Assembly (NCBI GenBank): GCA_036504095.1 | Contig: DASXVS010000063.1 | Location: 1-64,000, forward strand | Direction of reading: 5' to 3' | Source: Armatimonadota bacterium | GTDB taxonomy: Bacteria; Armatimonadota; DTGP01; JAKQQT01 | DNA length: 64,000 nucleotides | Shown here: piece after piece, positions 63,470 through 64,000 of the stretch | How positions within the stretch are numbered: position 1 is the first letter of the stretch | Layout: each line of letters starts with the position of its first letter | Made by a program: the position numbers and the translations under genes | The notes under the pieces: generated by a model | Told to the model about the DNA's origin: nothing | Databases searched by the model: none | What the model saw: the letters and a program-made list of their open reading frames with translations, nothing else

Positions 63470-64000
63470 TTATGCCCACCACATCTCGCCGGGGGTCTCC
63501 TGGAACACGACCGTTTTCAGCAGCTCCACCGCACGCTCGAAGCCTTCGTTGACGCTCATGATGCTGTCTTCGTGCTCGATGGAGATCACCCAGTCGTAGC
63601 CGACCATTCGCAGGTTGCTGATGATGTCCTTCCACGTGCCGAAATCGTGGCCGTAGCCGACCGTGCGGAAGACCCAGCTGCGATGGATTTCGTCGCTGTA
63701 TGGCTTGGTGTCCAGCACGCCGTTGGTCTTCGTATTCGCCTCATCTACCTTCACGTCCTTGGCGTGGAAGTGGTAGATGCAATCTCCCAGGGAGCGGATG
63801 GCATAGACGGGATCGATCCCCTGCCACCAGAAATGGCTAGGATCGAAGTTGGCGCCTACGTTTTTGCCGGCGGCTTTGTGAAGTTTGAGCATGGTTTCGG
63901 GGTTGTAGACCACGAAACCGGGGTGCATTTCCAGGCAGGCCTTCACGTTGTTCTCTTCGAGGAACGCGTTCTGAGCCTTCCAGTAAGGGATGACCTTTTC
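63470..64000 (-). CDS. Sugar phosphate isomerase/epimerase (TIM barrel), partial
   Basis: The gene runs off the right edge, so the N-terminal part is missing; 176 codons remain. The visible C-terminal part has EENNVKACLEMHPGF, KNVGANFDPSHFWWQGIDP with the metal-ligand Asp and His, CIYHFHAKDVKVDEANT, and VISIEHEDSIMS. These are typical of xylose-isomerase-like TIM-barrel enzymes (IolE/IolH-type). The substrate is unknown. The internal GTG at 63946 is not the start; the reading continues upstream to 64000. Confidence 0.85.
   Translation of the reverse strand, partial: EKVIPYWKAQNAFLEENNVKACLEMHPGFVVYNPETMLKLHKAAGKNVGANFDPSHFWWQGIDPVYAIRSLGDCIYHFHAKDVKVDEANTKTNGVLDTKPYSDEIHRSWVFRTVGYGHDFGTWKDIISNLRMVGYDWVISIEHEDSIMSVNEGFERAVELLKTVVFQETPGEMWWA

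Overview
The window is about 64 kb of GC-rich, gene-dense bacterial chromosome. Several traits point to Armatimonadota or a close relative. These are many secreted proteins carrying a short dockerin-like tag, an mcsA-mcsB-clpC cluster without a visible ctsR, groES-groEL under a CIRCE operator, planctomycete/armatimonad-style secreted hydrolases, and RF2 with its programmed frameshift. The phylum is an inference from gene content; no rRNA or tRNA gene was recognised.

Layout. 1-175: the 5' end of a group II intron (minus strand, running off the left edge) just downstream of a terminator-type hairpin. 313-3166: a Phd/VapC-type toxin-antitoxin pair coupled to the first of three YcxB-like membrane proteins, then a membrane-anchored thioredoxin. 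3227-9800: prfB, a lone 5'-nucleotidase C domain, an M28/glutaminyl-cyclase-like peptidase, the NAD-salvage pair pncB-pncA, a HATPase regulator and a GNAT acetyltransferase. 9976-16713: groES-groEL, birA, an acyl-ACP desaturase, ahcY and a secreted SGNH hydrolase. The spacers here are rich in hairpins built from short tandem words. 16895-32695: secreted proteins (glycine-rich, repeat-containing, hydrolase, beta-propeller, seven-haem cytochrome), with a WecG-type glycosyltransferase, a GxxExxY gene enclosed by inverted repeats, a PfkB kinase, a sirtuin, a LigB-like dioxygenase, ComF and a phosphoesterase. 32820-43591: a nucleotidyltransferase and an AI-2E-type permease, then a minus-strand cell-envelope operon (GT4, NodB deacetylase, flippase-like membrane protein, esterase, MprF-type aminoacyltransferase) next to metY-metX. 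43697-54014: more tagged secreted proteins, aspA, a decayed brnT with intact brnA, a PD-(D/E)XK-type nuclease, and a GH-like enzyme. 54231-59389: clpC, mcsB, mcsA and ilvE. 59669-63399: a tightly overlapping operon with a Tes-like radical SAM enzyme, an ICMT-type methyltransferase, an Lgt-like protein and three small membrane proteins. 63470-64000: a partial sugar isomerase/epimerase.

The strongest candidates for something new are: (1) the Tes-like radical SAM / ICMT / Lgt-like operon, which looks like a membrane-lipid modification cassette; (2) the 442-bp GxxExxY cassette, whose ORF fills the space between 36-bp inverted repeats; (3) the set of unrelated intergenic hairpins made of roughly 7-bp words, one of which supplies the C-terminus of the desaturase; (4) McsB with His in place of the signature Cys, next to a short McsA. 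Housekeeping functions were assigned by motif recognition from the translations alone; no database search was run.
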